Positions 60,775 to 64,000 of a stretch of 64,000 nucleotides of DNA are shown one piece after another (position 1 is the first letter of the stretch; each line of letters begins with the position of its first letter). The stretch lies in assembly GCF_042651485.1 (NCBI RefSeq), contig NZ_JBHSDH010000013.1:806001-870000 (forward strand), in the 5' to 3' direction. The stretch comes from Sphingorhabdus_B arenilitoris (GTDB taxonomy: Bacteria; Pseudomonadota; Alphaproteobacteria; Sphingomonadales; Sphingomonadaceae). The translations under genes were made by a program, and so were the position numbers. Under the pieces are notes generated by a model. The model was not told where the DNA came from. It worked only from the letters and a program-made list of their open reading frames with translations, and searched no databases.

Positions 60775-61206
60775 ATGATGACCCAAGAAATGAATGAAAC
60801 AACCGAATTGTTGGTTACCCTGACCGCAGATATCGTCGCCGCGCATGTCAGCAATAACAGTGTAGCGGTGTCTGATATCGCATTGCTGATCGGCAATGTG
60901 CATGGCGCCTTGTCGGGTTTAGCCTCAATTGAAACCAAACCCGAAGATTTGACGCCGGCAGTGCCCATTCGCAACTCGGTCAAAAAAGATCATATTGTAT
61001 GCCTAGAGGACGGTAAGAAATTGAAAATGCTGAAACGGCATTTGATGACTCACTACGGCATGACCCCCGAAGAATATCGCACAAAATGGGGCCTTCCCGC
61101 CGATTACCCGATGGTCGCCCCTGATTATGCCGAGGTGCGGCGCACATTGGCGAAGAAAATCGGCCTTGGCCGGGCACCGGGCGCAGGTCGCAAGAAAAAA
61201 GCGTAA
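60775..61206 (+). CDS. mucR: MucR/Ros-family transcriptional regulator
   Basis: 143 aa. The zinc finger lies at about 80-115: HIVCLEDGKKLKMLKRHL followed by THYGMTPEEYR and the basic tail. The second cluster ligand is Asp (CLED), so ligands would be Cys-Asp-His-His, as described for some Ros/MucR proteins. MucR proteins act as broad silencers and regulators of cell-cycle and envelope genes. AAGGA lies just ahead of ATG 60775; the alternate ATG follows directly. A terminator lies downstream. Confidence 0.92.
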   Translation: MMTQEMNETTELLVTLTADIVAAHVSNNSVAVSDIALLIGNVHGALSGLASIETKPEDLTPAVPIRNSVKKDHIVCLEDGKKLKMLKRHLMTHYGMTPEEYRTKWGLPADYPMVAPDYAEVRRTLAKKIGLGRAPGAGRKKKA

Positions 61207-61250
61207 GAAATTAGATAATCTTTATAGGAATTTCGGTTCCACTTTTGCTT

Positions 61251-61273
61251 GGGCCGTCCTTTTTGGGCGGCCC
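61251..61273 (+). terminator. terminator after mucR
   Basis: GGGCCGTCC (61251-61259) pairs with GGGCGGCCC (61265-61273), with one G-T wobble, around TTTTT. A short AT-rich tail follows. Confidence 0.6.
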
Positions 61274-61356
61274 ATTTGCTTTTCGCCCCCTTTTGATTGA
61301 CGAATCGTCCCTACGCCTTACATTGAGGTCAACAAAATCGAGATTTAAGTAGGTCA

Positions 61357-61779
61357 ATGGAAACACGTATTGATATAGAAGCGCTTTGCGCCGAACGCGG
61401 TCTGCGGATTACCGAGCAACGACGGGTTATTGCGCGGGTCATATCCGATGCGACTGACCATCCCGATGTCGAGGAAATGTATAAACGCGCCTCTGCGGTT
61501 GACCCGAAAATCTCGATCGCCACTGTATATCGCACCGTTCGCCTGTTTGAAGAGGCCGGTATTTTGGACCGCCATGATTTTGGCGATGGCCGCGCCCGGT
61601 ATGAAGCCGCACCCGAAGCACATCATGATCATTTGATCGATGTTGAAACCGGTAAGGTTGTGGAATTTGTCGACCCTGAATTGGAAGCATTGCAAAAGGT
61701 AATAGCCGAAAAATTAGGTTATCGCCTCGTCGATCACCGAATGGAGCTATATGGCGTTGCTATCGACCGCAAGGATTGA
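61357..61779 (+). CDS. fur: ferric uptake regulator Fur
   Basis: 140 aa. Winged-helix RITEQRRVIARVISDATDHPDVEEMYKRASA and SIATVYRTVRLFEEAGIL; metal-binding HHDHLIDVETGKVVEF. In Alphaproteobacteria some Fur proteins respond mainly to manganese (Mur); this one could be either. Candidate targets in this window are the tandem sites ahead of bfd (9923-9966). The plsC start lies inside its last codons. Confidence 0.92.
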   Translation: METRIDIEALCAERGLRITEQRRVIARVISDATDHPDVEEMYKRASAVDPKISIATVYRTVRLFEEAGILDRHDFGDGRARYEAAPEAHHDHLIDVETGKVVEFVDPELEALQKVIAEKLGYRLVDHRMELYGVAIDRKD

Positions 61780-62551
61780 GCACAGGAAACCGCTGGCCCT
61801 GGCATTGGGGCAGATATTGTTCGTCGCGCGGACATTGGGTATCATAGGGTCGATGCTCATATGCATTGCCGGTCATGGGCTTTGGCGCTTATTCCGTTTG
61901 CCATCCCCTTGGCCGCAAATGTTTTTGCATTCTATTAACTGGATATGCGGAGTCATTCCGCGTTTCTACGGAAAGCGGTTGAAACGAAATGTGTTTTACG
62001 CCGCCAATCATATCAGCTGGATGGACATACCCCTGATTGCTGGATTCACCGGATGTACCTTCGTGGCTCAGGATGGGATTAAAAGCTGGCCGATAGTTGG
62101 CTGGCTGTGCAAACTCAATCGAACCATCTTTGTCTCACGCGAGGATCGGATGAGCGTGGATAAACAGGTCGCCAACCTAAAAGCGGCTATTGATGGCAAA
62201 CAGCCAGTGACAATTTTCCCAGAAGGTACAACCAATGATGGCACCTTCCTGAACCCATTTAAGCCCGCTTTATTTGCCGTATTGTCGCCGCCCCCGCCGG
62301 GCATGATGGTGCAGCCTGTTTTTATCAGCTATGGCAAGGATACCGATGAGATTGCTTGGGTGGGCGAAGAAACGGCGCCTGCCAATGCGTGGCGGCTGCT
62401 GTCGCGGTTAAAGCCAATGGCGGCACGGGTTTACTATCTCGAACCGTTTGACCCGTCCGATTATGCCAATCGCAAAGAAATCGCCGGAGAGGTCCGCTCT
62501 CGGATCAGCGCGATGGTTGACGCTGGCGGTCATTTGCCAAGACGTATATAG
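61751..62551 (+). CDS. plsC: lysophospholipid acyltransferase (1-acylglycerol-3-phosphate acyltransferase)
   Basis: 266 aa. One N-terminal membrane segment (about 15-45), acceptor motif NHISWMD (HxxxxD) and FPEGTT. ATG 61751 has GGAG five to six bases ahead, inside fur, giving a 29-base overlap; no later ATG fits the conserved N-terminus. It adds the second acyl chain in phosphatidate formation. Confidence 0.88.
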   Translation: MALLSTARIEHRKPLALALGQILFVARTLGIIGSMLICIAGHGLWRLFRLPSPWPQMFLHSINWICGVIPRFYGKRLKRNVFYAANHISWMDIPLIAGFTGCTFVAQDGIKSWPIVGWLCKLNRTIFVSREDRMSVDKQVANLKAAIDGKQPVTIFPEGTTNDGTFLNPFKPALFAVLSPPPPGMMVQPVFISYGKDTDEIAWVGEETAPANAWRLLSRLKPMAARVYYLEPFDPSDYANRKEIAGEVRSRISAMVDAGGHLPRRI

Positions 62552-62559
62552 GGCAGACT

Positions 62560-63927
62560 ATGACCAAAGGCACGACAGTAGATTCGCCCAAAAAAGCCCC
62601 AAAAACATTCTTTGTGCAAAATTATGGATGCCAGATGAATGTGTATGATGGCGAACGGATGGCCGACCAATTTGCGGCGCAGGGAATGACGTCATCGTCT
62701 AAGGATGACGCTGACCTGATTGTGCTGAATACCTGCCACATTCGGGAAAAAGCGGCGGAGAAGGTCTATTCCGAAATCGGCCGTGTTGGGAAAAAGCGCA
62801 AACAGGCAAACGGCGCCCAGCCAATGATCGCCGTTGCCGGATGCGTGGCGCAGGCCGAAGGGGCAGAAATTAGCCGCCGTTCACCCAGCGTCGATATTGT
62901 TGTGGGACCACAAGCATATCATAAACTGCCCGAAATGATTGCTGGCGTGGCCGCTGGCAAACGCGGGCTTGATTTAGACTTGCCCGGCCTCGACAAATTT
63001 GACGTGCTACCCAAAAAGCGCAAATCGGGACCAACCGCGTTTTTGACGGTGCAAGAAGGATGCGACAAATTTTGCACCTATTGCGTCGTCCCCTATACCA
63101 GAGGCGCAGAGATTTCGCGCAGCTGGTCCGCGTTGATCGACGAAGCCAAGGCGCTGGTCGATGGCGGCGCCAAGGAAATCACGCTGCTCGGCCAAAATGT
63201 GAATGCCTGGACCGGCGAAGATGATAGCGGCAATGCGGTTGGACTTGAGGATTTAATCCGCGCATTGGACCGGATTTCGGGGCTGGCCCGCATCCGCTAT
63301 GTCACCAGCCACCCCAATGATATGACAGATGGCCTGATCGCGGCGCATGGCGATGTTGAAAAACTGATGCCCTACTTGCATTTGCCAGTGCAGGCCGGAA
63401 GCGACCGGATATTAAAAGCGATGAACCGCAGCCATAGTGCCGACAGCTACCGCCGGATCATCGACGCCGTGCGCAAAATCCGCCCTGACATCGCCATTTC
63501 GGGCGACTTTATCGTTGGCTTTCCCGGCGAAAGCGATGGTGATTTTGAAGATACCATGCGGCTTGTCGAGTATATCAACTATGCATCGGCCTATAGCTTC
63601 AAATATTCGCCGCGCCCCGGCACGCCGGCTGCGACGATGGCAGATCAGGTCGCGCCCCAGATCATGGATGAACGCCTACAAAGGCTGCAACAGCTATTGG
63701 GCCAACAACAATATGAATTTAACCGGTCGGTCATTGGCCAAAGCTGCGACATATTGTTGGAGCGAAAGGGCAAGTATGAAGGGCAGCTGATTGGCAAATC
63801 GCCATGGCTGCAATCCACGCATGTCGATATGCCCGGACTGAAAATCGGTGATATGGTCCGGGTACAGATTAACGAAGCTGGTTATAGCAGCGTAACAGGA
63901 GACGTTCTTATGCAGGCAGCAGCCTGA
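62560..63927 (+). CDS. miaB: tRNA-2-methylthio-N6-dimethylallyladenosine synthase
   Basis: 455-aa radical SAM methylthiotransferase. N-terminal UPF0004 domain with the auxiliary-cluster cysteines (VQNYGCQMNVYD; LNTCHIREKAAEKVYSEIGR; AGCVAQAEG), radical SAM motif EGCDKFCTYCVVPYTRG, and C-terminal TRAM domain. Modifies A37 of tRNAs reading UNN codons. Follows plsC by eight bases and abuts phoH. Confidence 0.95.
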   Translation: MTKGTTVDSPKKAPKTFFVQNYGCQMNVYDGERMADQFAAQGMTSSSKDDADLIVLNTCHIREKAAEKVYSEIGRVGKKRKQANGAQPMIAVAGCVAQAEGAEISRRSPSVDIVVGPQAYHKLPEMIAGVAAGKRGLDLDLPGLDKFDVLPKKRKSGPTAFLTVQEGCDKFCTYCVVPYTRGAEISRSWSALIDEAKALVDGGAKEITLLGQNVNAWTGEDDSGNAVGLEDLIRALDRISGLARIRYVTSHPNDMTDGLIAAHGDVEKLMPYLHLPVQAGSDRILKAMNRSHSADSYRRIIDAVRKIRPDIAISGDFIVGFPGESDGDFEDTMRLVEYINYASAYSFKYSPRPGTPAATMADQVAPQIMDERLQRLQQLLGQQQYEFNRSVIGQSCDILLERKGKYEGQLIGKSPWLQSTHVDMPGLKIGDMVRVQINEAGYSSVTGDVLMQAAA

Positions 63928-64000
63928 ATGGCAAAAAAAGCAGCAGCCAGGCCCGGCGATATGTCCCGCCTCGAAATCAGCTTTGACAAACCCCATTTGA
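63928..64000 (+). CDS. phoH: PhoH-family ATPase, N-terminal fragment
   Basis: Only 24 codons are present. MAKKAAARPGDMSRLEISFD followed by KPHL matches the opening of PhoH-like proteins, whose place after miaB is conserved. The gene is cut by the window end. Short match, hence lower confidence. Confidence 0.7.
   Translation, partial: MAKKAAARPGDMSRLEISFDKPHL

Overview
The window reads as chromosomal DNA of an alphaproteobacterium of the order Sphingomonadales (Sphingopyxis / Sphingorhabdus-like). The grounds are gene content and layout: a GcrA cell-cycle regulator tail next to parE, an F0 ATP synthase operon (atpI-atpB-atpE-b'-b) without F1 genes, a MucR - Fur - PlsC - MiaB - PhoH run, a SUV3-type helicase beside an S4 protein and FdxA, a TorF-type porin, and a TonB receptor beside a TPR-sulfotransferase. 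Most of the window is densely packed housekeeping sequence, with many ATGA/TAATG overlaps. No rRNA, CRISPR array or intact insertion sequence was seen. One tRNA gene (tRNA-Tyr) is present.

Layout: 1-3.7 kb, gcrA end, parE and a serine-hydrolase lipoprotein. 3.8-8.0 kb (minus), LysR regulator, apaG, metZ, leuB, recO. 8.1-10.5 kb (minus), an unrecognised 304-aa protein, bacterioferritin and a small GTG-started bacterioferritin-associated ferredoxin (bfd) behind two tandem Fur-like operators, then a CBS protein. 10.6-16 kb (minus), uvrC, a SIMPL protein and the F0 operon. 16.3-20.3 kb (minus), the ydbH-ynbE-ydbL envelope lipid-transport set. 20.4-26.6 kb, radC, fdxA, S4 protein, SUV3-like helicase, an FAD reductase and a flavin reductase. 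26.7-33.4 kb (plus), isovaleryl-CoA dehydrogenase, DUF808 protein, double FKBP isomerase, TorF porin, alanine dehydrogenase, amidohydrolase. 33.5-37.6 kb, TonB receptor and TPR-sulfotransferase. 37.6-41.5 kb (minus), a four-gene acyl-CoA operon (MaoC hydratase, acyl-CoA dehydrogenase, two class III CoA-transferases).

42.0-50.3 kb (plus) is the clearest accessory module, a complete-looking alginate utilisation locus: FadR/UxuR-type GntR regulator, PL6 alginate lyase, PL17 oligoalginate lyase, uronate MFS transporter, DEH reductase (SDR) and KDG kinase. A palindrome close to the E. coli UxuR/ExuR operator lies just ahead of the lyase genes. The inferred route is polymer to oligomers (PL6), to monomer DEH (PL17), uptake (MFS), reduction to KDG (SDR), phosphorylation to KDPG (kinase); the KDPG aldolase is not in the window.

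Directly after it (50.5-51.3 kb) lies a dead P4-type tyrosine integrase, with one in-frame TGA and its catalytic domain deleted, next to tRNA-Tyr and surrounded by repeats. 51.7-64 kb is again housekeeping: rlmB, a lipoprotein, alkA-type glycosylase, two SDRs, phhB, ccmAB, nfuA, a RutE-like nitroreductase, tsaB, rimI, mucR, fur, plsC, miaB and the start of phoH.

The observations most worth a second look are several local regulatory structures: a hairpin that hides the ribosome-binding site of the unknown 304-aa gene behind bfr, a perfect 12-bp inverted repeat against the bfr ribosome-binding site, the tandem bfd operators, the atp terminator that contains the next gene's Shine-Dalgarno, and the uronate-type operator of the alginate operon.
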